A stretch of DNA of 64,000 nucleotides, taken from positions 62,001-126,000 of the forward strand of contig JBCFBK010000002.1 in the NCBI GenBank assembly GCA_038562555.1, read 5' to 3'. Origin of the DNA: JBCFBK01 sp038562555. Lineage in GTDB: Bacteria > Bacteroidota > Bacteroidia > Bacteroidales > Prolixibacteraceae. The notes beneath the pieces were generated by a model. That model searched no databases and was not told where the DNA came from. It saw only the letters and a program-made list of their open reading frames with translations. Shown here in pieces: positions 50,675-59,063 of this stretch; position 1 is the stretch's first letter; every line of letters starts with the position of its first letter. Made by a program: the position numbers and the translations under genes.

Positions 50675-52879
50675 ATGTCCAAATTTCCTCACTACAAGCA
50701 ACTGGATTCGATGGACTGCGGCCCAACCTGCCTGAGGATGGTAGCGAAGTATTACGGAAAGGTCTATTCCTTACAATACCTGCGTACTCGTTCGTACATT
50801 ACCCGGGCCGGGGTTTCCATGCTGGGTATCAGTGGGGCAGCCGAAAACATCGGGTTTCGTACCAAGGGTTACCGCCTCACATGGGAAGAATTGCGGGATG
50901 AAGTGCCCTTCCCTTGTATAGTTCACTGGAAACAACGGCATTTTATTGTTGTTTACAATATTAAAAAGAAAAGAGGCAAAGACACCCTTTATGTGGCCGA
51001 TCCCGCCAGCGGACTTTTGCAGTATTCAAAAGAAGAATTCCTTAAATGCTGGCTGGCTACCACCCGGGAAAACGGACGCATAGGCCATGTCCTTCTACTG
51101 GAACCCACCCCGGAATTCTACCGGTTGGACGAAGAAGACCCTATAAAAAAATTAACCTTTCGCTACCTCTTGGGCTACCTCCGTCCTTACCAAAAATACA
51201 TCATCCAGCTTGGCCTTGCCATGCTCACCGGGAGCATGATCAGCATGATCTTCCCCTTTCTCACCCAGGCCATTGTCGATTACGGGATTAACAACAACGA
51301 CCTGAACTTTATCCTGATGGTGCTGGTTGCCCAGGTCATGCTCTCGGTGGGAACCATGGCCAATGATATGATCCGCAGCTGGATCATGCTCCATGTCACC
51401 ACCCGGATCAGCATTTCTCTGATCTCCGATTTTCTGATCAAACTGATGAAACTGCCTGTCTCCTTCTTTGATGTTAAGCTGATTGGGGATATCATGCAGC
51501 GCATAGGCGACCACAGCCGGATCCAGAGCTTTCTGACCGGTTCGCTCATCAACATCCTGTTTGCAGTATTTACACTGATGATCTACAGCTTTATCATGGC
51601 CACTTACCATTTGGGGATTCTGGGAATCTTCTTTGTGGGCAGCGTCTTTTACGTGGGTTGGGTCATTATTTTTCTCAGACGCAGGAGGGAATTAGACTAC
51701 AAGCGCTTCCAGCAGGCCTCGGCCAACCAAAGCAATATCGTTCAGCTGGTCACCGGCATGCAGGAGATCAAACTGAACGGCTGTGAACAACAGAAACGCT
51801 GGGAATGGGAACGCATCCAGGCAAGGCTGTTTAAGGTCAGCGTAAAAGGACTGGTGCTCAGCCAGAGTCAGCAGGTGGGGGCGACGTTTATCAACCAGGC
51901 CAAAAACGTGTTCATCTCTTTCCTCTCAGCCAAAGCTGTGGTAACCGGGGATATGACCCTGGGGATGATGATGGCTGTTCAGTACATCATCGGCCAGCTG
52001 AATGCACCCATAGAACAGTTTATCGGTTTTACACAGGCCGCCCAGGATGCCCGCATCAGCATGGAACGTCTCGGCGAAATCAGGGAAAAGGATGATGAAG
52101 AACGCCCGGAAGACAACCTGATAAGAGAAATCCCCCGTGACAAGGGAATCAGTATCCGGAATGTGACTTTCCAGTATGAAGGCCCGCACTCGGACAAGGT
52201 ACTGGATGGGATTAAGCTGGAAATACCGCCCAATCGGGTGACCGCCATCGTGGGGACCAGCGGGAGCGGGAAAACCACCCTGGTTAAGCTGTTACTTGGC
52301 TTCTACAAAGCAACCGAAGGGGAGATCCTGCTGGGTGACCGCAGTCTGAACCGCTACAGTCCCAGGGAATGGCGTAAACACTGCGGGGTGGTAATGCAGG
52401 AAGGTTATATCTTCTCGGACAGCATTGCCGGGAATATCGGAGTGATAGACGAGTACCCCGAACTGGAAAAAATTGAACAAGCTGCCCGGACAGCCAACAT
52501 CCATGATACCATTGAAGCCATGCCGCTGCGCTATGACACCAAAATAGGTAATGACGGGACCGGGCTGAGCACCGGGCAGAAACAACGCATCCTGATTGCA
52601 CGGGCCGTATATAAAGATCCGGGGTTTATCTTCCTGGACGAGGCAACCAATGCACTGGATGCGAACAACGAGCGGGTGATCATGGAAAACCTGGACCGTT
52701 TTTTCCGGGGAAGGACCGTTGTGTTGGTGGCCCACCGGTTAAGCACGGTGAAAAAAGCAGACCAGATCGTAGTACTGGAAAAGGGAAAGATTGTGGAGAG
52801 GGGCACTCACCGGCAGCTGGTGGAAAAGAAAGGAGAATACTACCGGTTGGTCAAAGACCAGCTCGAACTGGGAGGATAA
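50675..52879 (+). CDS. Peptidase-containing ABC transporter (C39 protease, membrane domain, ATPase)
   Basis: Inner-membrane exporter of 734 residues that should remove the GG leader and secrete the peptide. The N-terminal C39 peptidase domain (about 1-130) has an intact triad: Cys15 (MDCGPTC), His89 (RHFIVVY) and Asp109 (VADPASG). Six membrane helices follow at about 160-440 (FLTQAIVDYGINNNDLNF, MLSVGTMANDMIRSWIM). The ATPase domain has Walker A GTSGSGKTTL (about 525-534), signature LSTGQ (about 630), Walker B FIFLDEAT and H-loop AHRLST. Base composition is visibly more GC-rich than the neighbouring precursor genes. The HlyD-type partner follows. Confidence 0.95.
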   Translation: MSKFPHYKQLDSMDCGPTCLRMVAKYYGKVYSLQYLRTRSYITRAGVSMLGISGAAENIGFRTKGYRLTWEELRDEVPFPCIVHWKQRHFIVVYNIKKKRGKDTLYVADPASGLLQYSKEEFLKCWLATTRENGRIGHVLLLEPTPEFYRLDEEDPIKKLTFRYLLGYLRPYQKYIIQLGLAMLTGSMISMIFPFLTQAIVDYGINNNDLNFILMVLVAQVMLSVGTMANDMIRSWIMLHVTTRISISLISDFLIKLMKLPVSFFDVKLIGDIMQRIGDHSRIQSFLTGSLINILFAVFTLMIYSFIMATYHLGILGIFFVGSVFYVGWVIIFLRRRRELDYKRFQQASANQSNIVQLVTGMQEIKLNGCEQQKRWEWERIQARLFKVSVKGLVLSQSQQVGATFINQAKNVFISFLSAKAVVTGDMTLGMMMAVQYIIGQLNAPIEQFIGFTQAAQDARISMERLGEIREKDDEERPEDNLIREIPRDKGISIRNVTFQYEGPHSDKVLDGIKLEIPPNRVTAIVGTSGSGKTTLVKLLLGFYKATEGEILLGDRSLNRYSPREWRKHCGVVMQEGYIFSDSIAGNIGVIDEYPELEKIEQAARTANIHDTIEAMPLRYDTKIGNDGTGLSTGQKQRILIARAVYKDPGFIFLDEATNALDANNERVIMENLDRFFRGRTVVLVAHRLSTVKKADQIVVLEKGKIVERGTHRQLVEKKGEYYRLVKDQLELGG

Positions 52880-52880
52880 G

Positions 52881-52945
52881 GAAAACGGAGACCGGAGAAT
52901 GGAAACCGGAACAGGGAGAAGGGAGAACGGAAGAACAAGAGGTAC
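52881..52945. repeat. Purine-rich intergenic repeat between exporter and HlyD genes
   Basis: A stretch made of GGA(G/A)AACGG-like units, including GGAGAACGGAA at 52922-52932. The same word occurs in the 8465 and 58976 spacers, so it belongs to a dispersed family. It fills the gap to the HlyD gene, which explains why the frame upstream of 52971 looks open. Confidence 0.55.
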
Positions 52946-52970
52946 GAAACAATACATTAACAATAAAGCT

Positions 52971-54266
52971 ATGCCACAGGTTGATCAGATCGAACAGCAC
53001 AGTGAAGAAGTACAGGACGTTATGGGCCGTATTCCCGGCAGTTTGATCCGCTGGGGACTGACGGTGATCTTCCTGATCTTTTTCATGATCATCGTGGGCA
53101 GTTATTTTTTTAGGTTCAGAGAGATTGTCTCAGCGCCTATGGTCATTACCACGACCAATCCTCCTGCACCACTGATCTGTAAAGCCTCCGGCAGGATTGC
53201 CCGCTGGTTTGTGACCGACGGGCAGAAAGTAAACGAAGGGGAATCCATTGCCCTGATTAAAAACTCAACTGCCCTGGAAGACATGGTACTGATTGAAAAG
53301 ATCATCCTTAAGCTGGATTCCTCCGCTATCCGCAGCCAGGTAAAACAGGTTACCCTGCCCGAAAAACTGATTCTGGGCGAACTGCAGGAAACCTGGAACC
53401 AGTTTTGCAGAAACTGGAAAAACTACCGGGACTACCTTGAAAATGACTTCCTGAATGGAAAGATTGACCTGCTGGGGCAGGAAATGCAAAAACAACAGCA
53501 GTATTACCAGCTGGCACTGGAACAGCAAAAGATGATGGAGCAGGAACTGGCACTGGCCGAAAAAGGATTACAACGCCATCAGGCCATGCTGGCCAAAGGA
53601 GGCATATCGGAATCACAACTGGAAGAAGCGCAGTCTGCCGTGATCCAATCCAAACGCTCCTGTTCCGCCTTTATGGCTTCCCTGAAATCGACCGAGATCA
53701 GTTTGATCAGTCAAAAAAGATCTTTATTGGAAATGCAGGAGAAGGATCAAACCAATGTGGAACAGTATGAATTGAATATAGCCGATAACCTGCGCTCGTT
53801 ACAGAGCCAGGTTAAAAGCTGGAAAGACAACTACCTGCTGAGCAGTCCCATTGAAGGGACAGTGACCCTGACAAGGTTCTGGAGTGAGAACCATGTGGTC
53901 GCTTCCGGGGAACGGCTGGCAACGATTGTACCAACTAAAAACAAAGGCGTTATTTGCCGGGCAAAGGTACCTTCATCCGGGATTGGGAAGGTAGAGACGG
54001 GACAGAAGGTGAATATCAAGCTTTCGGGCTTCCCCTATATGGAACACGGGATACTGACCGGGGAGGTGAGCGCCGTATCGCTGGTACCGGAAGAGAACAG
54101 CTACGTGGTGGAAATCCGGGTGAATGACAAAATGCAGTCCACTTATCGGGAACAGCTCCGTTTGGTGCAGGAAATGGAAGGCACAGCCGATATCATTACC
54201 CGGGAAAACCACCTGTTGGCCCGCTTTGTCACTCCCCTGAAAATGCTGGGCAGGAATGGTGATTAA
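52971..54266 (+). CDS. HlyD-family membrane fusion protein
   Basis: Periplasmic adaptor of 431 residues that links the ABC exporter to an outer-membrane channel. The start is set at 52971 (MPQVDQIEQHSEEVQDVMGR), because the open frame before it to 52791 runs through the repeat spacer and overlaps the exporter gene. One membrane segment lies at about 27-46 (GLTVIFLIFFMIIVGSYFF). Then come a biotinyl-lipoyl-like half (ARWFVTDGQKVNEGESIALI), a long coiled-coil hairpin (about 130-300, Gln/Leu/Glu-rich), the second lipoyl half (SSPIEGTVTLTRFW) and a barrel domain (GQKVNIKLSGFPYMEHGIL). No TolC-like gene is in the window. Confidence 0.9.
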   Translation: MPQVDQIEQHSEEVQDVMGRIPGSLIRWGLTVIFLIFFMIIVGSYFFRFREIVSAPMVITTTNPPAPLICKASGRIARWFVTDGQKVNEGESIALIKNSTALEDMVLIEKIILKLDSSAIRSQVKQVTLPEKLILGELQETWNQFCRNWKNYRDYLENDFLNGKIDLLGQEMQKQQQYYQLALEQQKMMEQELALAEKGLQRHQAMLAKGGISESQLEEAQSAVIQSKRSCSAFMASLKSTEISLISQKRSLLEMQEKDQTNVEQYELNIADNLRSLQSQVKSWKDNYLLSSPIEGTVTLTRFWSENHVVASGERLATIVPTKNKGVICRAKVPSSGIGKVETGQKVNIKLSGFPYMEHGILTGEVSAVSLVPEENSYVVEIRVNDKMQSTYREQLRLVQEMEGTADIITRENHLLARFVTPLKMLGRNGD

Positions 54267-54322
54267 ATAGAATATACTCCATAGGCATATCCTTTTGGGC
54301 GATAATCAGAAAAAATAATATC

Positions 54323-55240
54323 ATGGATAACAACTCCATCAATAAGTATTTGCACACTATAGCACTGAATCTTATCAGTCATGTATCACAGCATGATAGT
54401 TTACTTTATGGAAGGATGGGGACTGTGATTTTTTTCTTTCATTATTCCCGCTATACCAGTAATCGTTTATATGAAGATTATGCATCGCAATTGTTATCAT
54501 TGATCAGACTGAATCTGAGTTCGGAAATACCCACTAATTATGAATATGGATTATGTGGAATTGGCGCCGGTGTCGGATACTTGGCGCAACAACAGTTTAT
54601 AGAAACTAATGCAGATGAAGTATTCGAGGACTTTGATCGCCTGTTTGAACTAAAGTTATGTGAAACGGATCTGTCCTTGTCCGATACGATTAGTATTGGC
54701 CGTTATCTGCTTTTCAGGATAGGACAGGACCGGAAGAATAACAACCTCGGGAGAATGTCAGAAATAATTGTCCGGAGAATAAGAGATTCTTATTCCCCCG
54801 AGTATTACCTGGAAAAAATTATTATTCTGTCAGGTTTACTGGAATGCCAATATAATAAGGAGATACCTGAGCTGTTGGAAGAACTTATCGATAAGTTTGA
54901 AATAAGTTTTGTCACGGATAATCCATATAAATGGTTATACGTTTTTTCCCATCTGAAATCAGGCCAGAAGACATATGATTTTATTGGTGAAAAGATACGA
55001 AAAAAAGCTGAAGATTTTGGTAATGAATATTTTAGTAATACTAAAGATTATCTAAAAATTGCATGGTCTTGTGCCTCAGGAACTCAATGCCCGCAAATGT
55101 CTTCTCTTTTTTTCTCAGGCAAATTTATCGTGGATAATAGTTATTTTAACGAAGGGTTAGCAGGATTTTCAGGTCTTGGACTGGCCATGCTGACGTGGTT
55201 AAATAAAAATTCACATATCTCATGGTATCGGTTACTGTAA
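54323..55240 (+). CDS. LanC-like protein 2, shortened
   Basis: The 305-residue product is a paralog of the 42633 protein, about 85 residues shorter. It shares SLLYGRMGTVIFFFHYSRYT (about 24-43), YEDYASQLL, NYEYGLCGIGAGVGYLAQQQF (about 72-92) and ETNADEVFEDFD, and ends with the LanC-type GLAGFSGLGLAMLTWL. The part that carries zinc ligands in true LanC proteins is reduced, and the two Cys at SCASGTQC do not have the LanC spacing. No cyclase role can be supported. It may act as a partner of the glycosyltransferase or of the pyruvyl transferase that follows after 12 nt. Confidence 0.7.
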   Translation: MDNNSINKYLHTIALNLISHVSQHDSLLYGRMGTVIFFFHYSRYTSNRLYEDYASQLLSLIRLNLSSEIPTNYEYGLCGIGAGVGYLAQQQFIETNADEVFEDFDRLFELKLCETDLSLSDTISIGRYLLFRIGQDRKNNNLGRMSEIIVRRIRDSYSPEYYLEKIIILSGLLECQYNKEIPELLEELIDKFEISFVTDNPYKWLYVFSHLKSGQKTYDFIGEKIRKKAEDFGNEYFSNTKDYLKIAWSCASGTQCPQMSSLFFSGKFIVDNSYFNEGLAGFSGLGLAMLTWLNKNSHISWYRLL

Positions 55241-55252
55241 CATCCAGGTGAA

Positions 55253-56362
55253 ATGAAACAACGGCTTGTATATTTTGGGGGAAGGAATGTTCAATTTCTG
55301 AACTCGGGCGACATATTGCTAAACAGAATTCTATTTAGCATCGTATCCGGGAAAGGCCGTTTAATCGTTGAAGACCGGCTTTTTCCTGTCCGGCTCCAAC
55401 CATTATTGTTTGAATACCTTGAAAATATACAATTATTGTCAGAGGTCACTCGTTTCAATTTTTTTACACACCTGATATTCTACACGATAAAAAATATCAT
55501 ATACAGGAAGTTTGACTTGTATGTACTGGAACCTCCCGGTCATTTTTTTACTTCTCAAGCTAAACCTCTATGGAGGGACTGGAGTATACTGATTACTTAT
55601 CGTTTTCTTTCATTGCTAGGTTGTAAAAGGGTTGTTTTAGGATTGACCCTGGGACCCTTTGAGGACGCCTATGCAAAGTTTCTTGGGAAAACGTCCGGCA
55701 GTTATTTCCAGATTGGACTTAGGGATCGTGAATCATTAAATTTAGCTGAAAAATACTCTTTCAGTAATACAACTTACATCCCTGATTTGGCATGGTATTC
55801 CCAGGAAGAATACGCAAAAATGTCACAATCGTTATATGTTTTATTAAGTTTTCGTGACTCTGTTACTGGTACCCGGAGAGATATGCCTTATTTTAATGCT
55901 TTGACCGACGCATTGGACAAAGTACTGCCTGATTTGGGTAAGAAAATCCTGCTGTTTTATCAGACGGTTTATGACAGAAATGCTTGCCTTGATATTTTCG
56001 ATCGCTATCAGGATAAACACGACATCGAATTTATTGATAAATGTTTATCTCATACAGAAGCCAGCATCCTTTATTCCGGCGCCGAATTGGTCATCAGCAA
56101 CCGGATGCATGTGCTGGTTCCTGCCTTAAAGGCAAATACCCTAATTTTCTCGATTACGGATACGCAGCGTCACTGTAAATTAAGAAGTGTTCTTTACGAA
56201 AATGACATACCGGAATGTTTTGGCGATCTCAGCGATCAGGAACTTCGGGAAAAGCTCCGGTTGTTGCAAGAGGACAGGGAAAATTTTCTGGCTAAAGTCA
56301 AAAGAATTATTGCCGGAAATACGGCGGAAATAAATAGTATAATGAACTTAATCTGGCCATAA
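55253..56362 (+). CDS. Polysaccharide pyruvyl transferase family protein
   Basis: Cytoplasmic enzyme of 369 residues predicted to transfer pyruvate from phosphoenolpyruvate to a sugar as a ketal. Family blocks are the N-terminal LNSGDILLNRILF (about 16-28), the central glycine-rich LGLTLGPFEDAYAKFLG (about 130-146), GLRDRESLNLAEKY (about 157-170), and the diagnostic ISNRMHVLVPALKAN (about 280-294). It is the last intact gene of the peptide operon, after LanC-like 2. The acceptor is unknown, but a glycan made by the two glycosyltransferases is plausible. A decayed relative lies just downstream. Confidence 0.82.
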   Translation: MKQRLVYFGGRNVQFLNSGDILLNRILFSIVSGKGRLIVEDRLFPVRLQPLLFEYLENIQLLSEVTRFNFFTHLIFYTIKNIIYRKFDLYVLEPPGHFFTSQAKPLWRDWSILITYRFLSLLGCKRVVLGLTLGPFEDAYAKFLGKTSGSYFQIGLRDRESLNLAEKYSFSNTTYIPDLAWYSQEEYAKMSQSLYVLLSFRDSVTGTRRDMPYFNALTDALDKVLPDLGKKILLFYQTVYDRNACLDIFDRYQDKHDIEFIDKCLSHTEASILYSGAELVISNRMHVLVPALKANTLIFSITDTQRHCKLRSVLYENDIPECFGDLSDQELREKLRLLQEDRENFLAKVKRIIAGNTAEINSIMNLIWP

Positions 56363-56534
56363 TTATGAAGAGTGATTTAATTCTACTTTAACAGATTAAA
56401 ATATCCATGTACGTTATTGATATTCATTCATATATGTAACTAAACTTATTTTTAATAATTTTAGAGATGAAATTGAGGAACAGATTTATCGTTCCACGTA
56501 ACGCTTAATAGTATGTAAAAAATATGGGAAAGCA

Positions 56535-56932
56535 TTGGCAGATCACATCCCTTTACCTGCCTCAGTCAAGATAAATTCATTGAGCGTTTCTCATCAGGCT
56601 CCATGGCAACTATCTGAGAATATAAAATTTATTTATGCAAGACATTTGCATCATCTTTATAAAGAACAGGCAAACTTAATAATAACCACGTGCCTTCACT
56701 GCGCTTTACCATGTGTTGCGATGGGAATTCCTATAGTTTTTTTTGGAGTGAAAAAGACTACAGAATATCTTTACTTAAAGATGTTGGCCTGAAAATAAAT
56801 ATGGTTTTAGTTGGGAATAGAAACGATTCTTTAAAATCTTTCAATGAAGACATCGAATGGAATCCTGAATTGATCGATTTTGAAGAAGATAAAGATAGAA
56901 TAATTGGTTCTTTTAAAAAAGATGGTGAATGA
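56535..56932 (+). pseudogene. Decayed polysaccharide pyruvyl transferase fragment
   Basis: Only a C-terminal part remains. The first frame reads IYARHLHHLYKEQANLII and TTCLHCALPCVAMGIPIVFF, the C-terminal SxRxH-type block of this family. At about 56751, in a run of A, one base is missing, and the rest (KDYRISLLKDVGLKINMVLV, then ELIDFEEDKDRIIG) continues in another frame to 56932. The N-terminal half is absent. It is more like a second transferase than a duplicate of the intact one, since the block sequences differ. The locus may once have had two pyruvyl-transfer steps. Confidence 0.7.
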
Positions 56933-56982
56933 ATGTTAAACTAAATTTTTGACACTTACGGGTCAACACGGAATTGAGAAAA

Positions 56983-57145
56983 CTAACAATTCTTCAGACA
57001 TCCGATTGGAACTACCAAAACACCATCGTTACGACGATAAGCATATTGACCTCCGGTTATGAAGGCTTGGTATCGGCAATTGCCTTATAAGATGCCAAAT
57101 TACTTCCTTATTTCGCGGCATTTTACTTCCCCATTTGGCAGATTT
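56983..57145 (-). pseudogene. DUF4143-type ATPase remnant, right flank, with two-copy 23-bp array
   Basis: The reverse strand encodes the last residues of the same ATPase as the left remnant (GGQYAYRRNDGVLVVPIG, then CLKN) with a 12-nt in-frame deletion, and then loses similarity near 57075. At 57102 and 57125 it has ACTTCCTTATTTCG and ACTTCCCCATTTGG, 23 bp apart, matching the array at the left flank. A shared AATTGAGAAAACTA precedes both ends. The middle of the gene is gone. Confidence 0.75.
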
Positions 57146-57149
57146 CCTC

Positions 57150-58430
57150 TTACGGGATTTCAGCGAAAAAGTCGGTCATGAGCCTGAAGTAGTCTTCAAA
57201 CTCCGTTAGCGGAAGGGTCTCATAACGGTCGTAAATATCATGATAAGCCTGAGTGCCGCCAAGGGTGTAGATAAAAAAGCATTTTACGCCTTTTTGATAA
57301 AACATGCAGTGATCGCTGTTACAGGCAGCTCCCCTGATCTGTACTGATTTCAGATAGCCTTTTTCCGCATTAATCGCGGTGAGCAGGTCGAATCGATCCT
57401 GGAAGACGCTTCCGTTCACAACTTTAATGCCTTCGTCGCCGGTACCCGCCATGTCGAAATTTACGAGAAAGGCAATCCGGTCCAGATCAAACAGGGGATT
57501 CTCCACATAGTGTTTGGCCCCCAGAATACCGGCTTCCTCGGCCGATAAGGCGATAAACGCAACGGAATACCGGTGCGGGTTGAGTTTGTAGTGTTTCGCC
57601 AGATTCAGGATCATGGCCACTCCGCTGGCATTGTCGTTCGCGCCAGGGAAATAGACTTCGTCACCCATTGTGCCCATGTGGTCGTAGTGAGCCACCATCA
57701 CCAGAAATGAATCGGGCCTTTCCTCCCCTTCCAGATAGCCGGCAACGTTCTGCGTCTTGCATTCAATCAGCCTGGCATCAAGCTGCAGCTTCACCTTTTT
57801 TATCTCAGACAAATCACAAGCCTTGTTGACAACCAGAGCCGGGCGAGGCGACTGAACAGTCGAGTACCCAATGGTGAGCTTGGCCGATGTAAACAGGATC
57901 ACACCGGCATGCTGAAGCCGCGGATCCGATTTAAGCGTTTTGACTACGTCGTTTGCCTTCTGTATGTCGTTCTTATTTTCGGTCTTGAAATCGCGCTCGT
58001 CGATGATCAGCATCTTACCGGCCGATGATTGAACCGCCTGTTTCACTTTACCATCATCCAGCAAATCCTGCTTCTTAACAAGCAGTACCTCATACTCGCC
58101 GTTCGCGGACGAAGACGCCGCATCAACAATAAAGTCCTTTCCCGGAATGAGCTTATCGCCATTCAGAACCAGGGTCATCTTCGAAGGAAATGTATTGACT
58201 TTTAATGAAAAAGGTTGAAAATAATCGTTTTCAAATGATTTCAGCCCGATTTCAGTGAACTGATCCCGGATGTATTTTGCGGCTTTCAAATGGCCGTTTC
58301 CTACATACCCTCTTCCCTTTAGCTCAGGCGAAGCGAGCATTTTGATCACTTCACGGGCATACCCGATGTCCTGGGCCGATACTTTAAAAACCGCCAGACA
58401 GATCAGTATGAGCAGAACAGACTTCCTCAT
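57150..58430 (-). CDS. M28-family metallopeptidase, exported
   Basis: Secreted zinc aminopeptidase of 426 residues with a signal peptide (MRKSVLLILICLAVFKVSAQ). A PA-like insert domain (about 90-225) is followed by the M28 catalytic domain. Its zinc ligands are visible in VAHYDHMG (His, Asp), PGANDNASGVAMILN, ALSAEEAGILGAKHY (catalytic Glu and ligand Glu), NFDMAGTGD (Asp) and SDHCMFYQKGV (His). The length suits bacterial M28 aminopeptidases with PA domains. It is the last gene of the minus-strand run and is only a few bases from the right-flank ATPase remnant. Confidence 0.9.
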   Translation of the reverse strand: MRKSVLLILICLAVFKVSAQDIGYAREVIKMLASPELKGRGYVGNGHLKAAKYIRDQFTEIGLKSFENDYFQPFSLKVNTFPSKMTLVLNGDKLIPGKDFIVDAASSSANGEYEVLLVKKQDLLDDGKVKQAVQSSAGKMLIIDERDFKTENKNDIQKANDVVKTLKSDPRLQHAGVILFTSAKLTIGYSTVQSPRPALVVNKACDLSEIKKVKLQLDARLIECKTQNVAGYLEGEERPDSFLVMVAHYDHMGTMGDEVYFPGANDNASGVAMILNLAKHYKLNPHRYSVAFIALSAEEAGILGAKHYVENPLFDLDRIAFLVNFDMAGTGDEGIKVVNGSVFQDRFDLLTAINAEKGYLKSVQIRGAACNSDHCMFYQKGVKCFFIYTLGGTQAYHDIYDRYETLPLTEFEDYFRLMTDFFAEIP

Positions 58431-58486
58431 CGCTTTTTTATAAGGGCTGATTATGATAGCGGCTGTTCTCCCGGACAGCCGCTCAT

Positions 58487-58936
58487 TTAACTCAGCAACG
58501 ATTTTACTTTGTCGGCGATGTCTTTGCCTTCCGCTTTGCCGGCGAGTTGCTTGGAAGCCATGCCCATTACCTTGCCCATGTCTTTCATGCCGTTTGCCCC
58601 GGATGCTGCAATGATTGCACTGATGGCAGCTGTTAGCTCAGCATCGCTCAGTTTTTTGGGCAGGTATTGTTCAAACACCTCTACCTGGATCATCTCTGCA
58701 TCGTATAAATCGGGACGGGCCTGTTGCTTGTAAATGGCAGCAGAATCGCGCCCCTGCTTGGCCAGTTTGCCGATGGCCTTGACAACTTCCTGATCATCGA
58801 GTTCGGAATTGGCGCCTTTAGCAGCTTTGGCTTCAAGCAGTACCTTTTTAATGTTTCGGATTGCTTCCAGTTTTTCCTTTTCACGCGCCTTCATGGCACT
58901 TTTAAGGTCTTCATTAATCTGATCGAATAGAGTCAT
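58487..58936 (-). CDS. yqeY: YqeY/GatB-like protein
   Basis: Cytoplasmic protein of 149 residues of the YqeY family, related to the C-terminal tRNA-binding domain of GatB. Characteristic segments are LFDQINEDLKSAMKAREKEK (about 3-22), LEAIRNIKKVLLEAKAAKG, RDSAAIYKQQARPDLYDAEM, EVFEQYLPKKLSDAELTAAI and MKDMGKVMGMASKQLAGKAEG. The length is standard. It lies downstream of ftsZ in the same direction with a 127-nt gap filled partly by the dispersed purine repeat. Its precise role is unsettled in the literature. Confidence 0.92.
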   Translation of the reverse strand: MTLFDQINEDLKSAMKAREKEKLEAIRNIKKVLLEAKAAKGANSELDDQEVVKAIGKLAKQGRDSAAIYKQQARPDLYDAEMIQVEVFEQYLPKKLSDAELTAAISAIIAASGANGMKDMGKVMGMASKQLAGKAEGKDIADKVKSLLS

Positions 58937-58969
58937 GAGTAAAAATGGTTAAAGGGTTACACTAAAAGG

Positions 58970-59055
58970 GAAACAGGAGAACGGAAACGGGAAAACGGAA
59001 GATAAACCGAATTAAAATTCTCCGGTGTCCGGTTTCCTTGTTCCGTGTTCCGACC
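58970..59055. repeat. Purine-rich intergenic repeat, partly inverted, before ftsZ-A end
   Basis: A left half with GGAGAACGGAA (58976-58986) and GGAAACGGGAAAACGGAA is followed by a right half that carries the same units on the opposite strand (CCGGTGTCCGGTTTCC... read as GGAAACCGGACACCGG). It is related to the spacers at 8465 and 52881. Confidence 0.55.
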
Positions 59056-59063
59056 GAGTTTTC

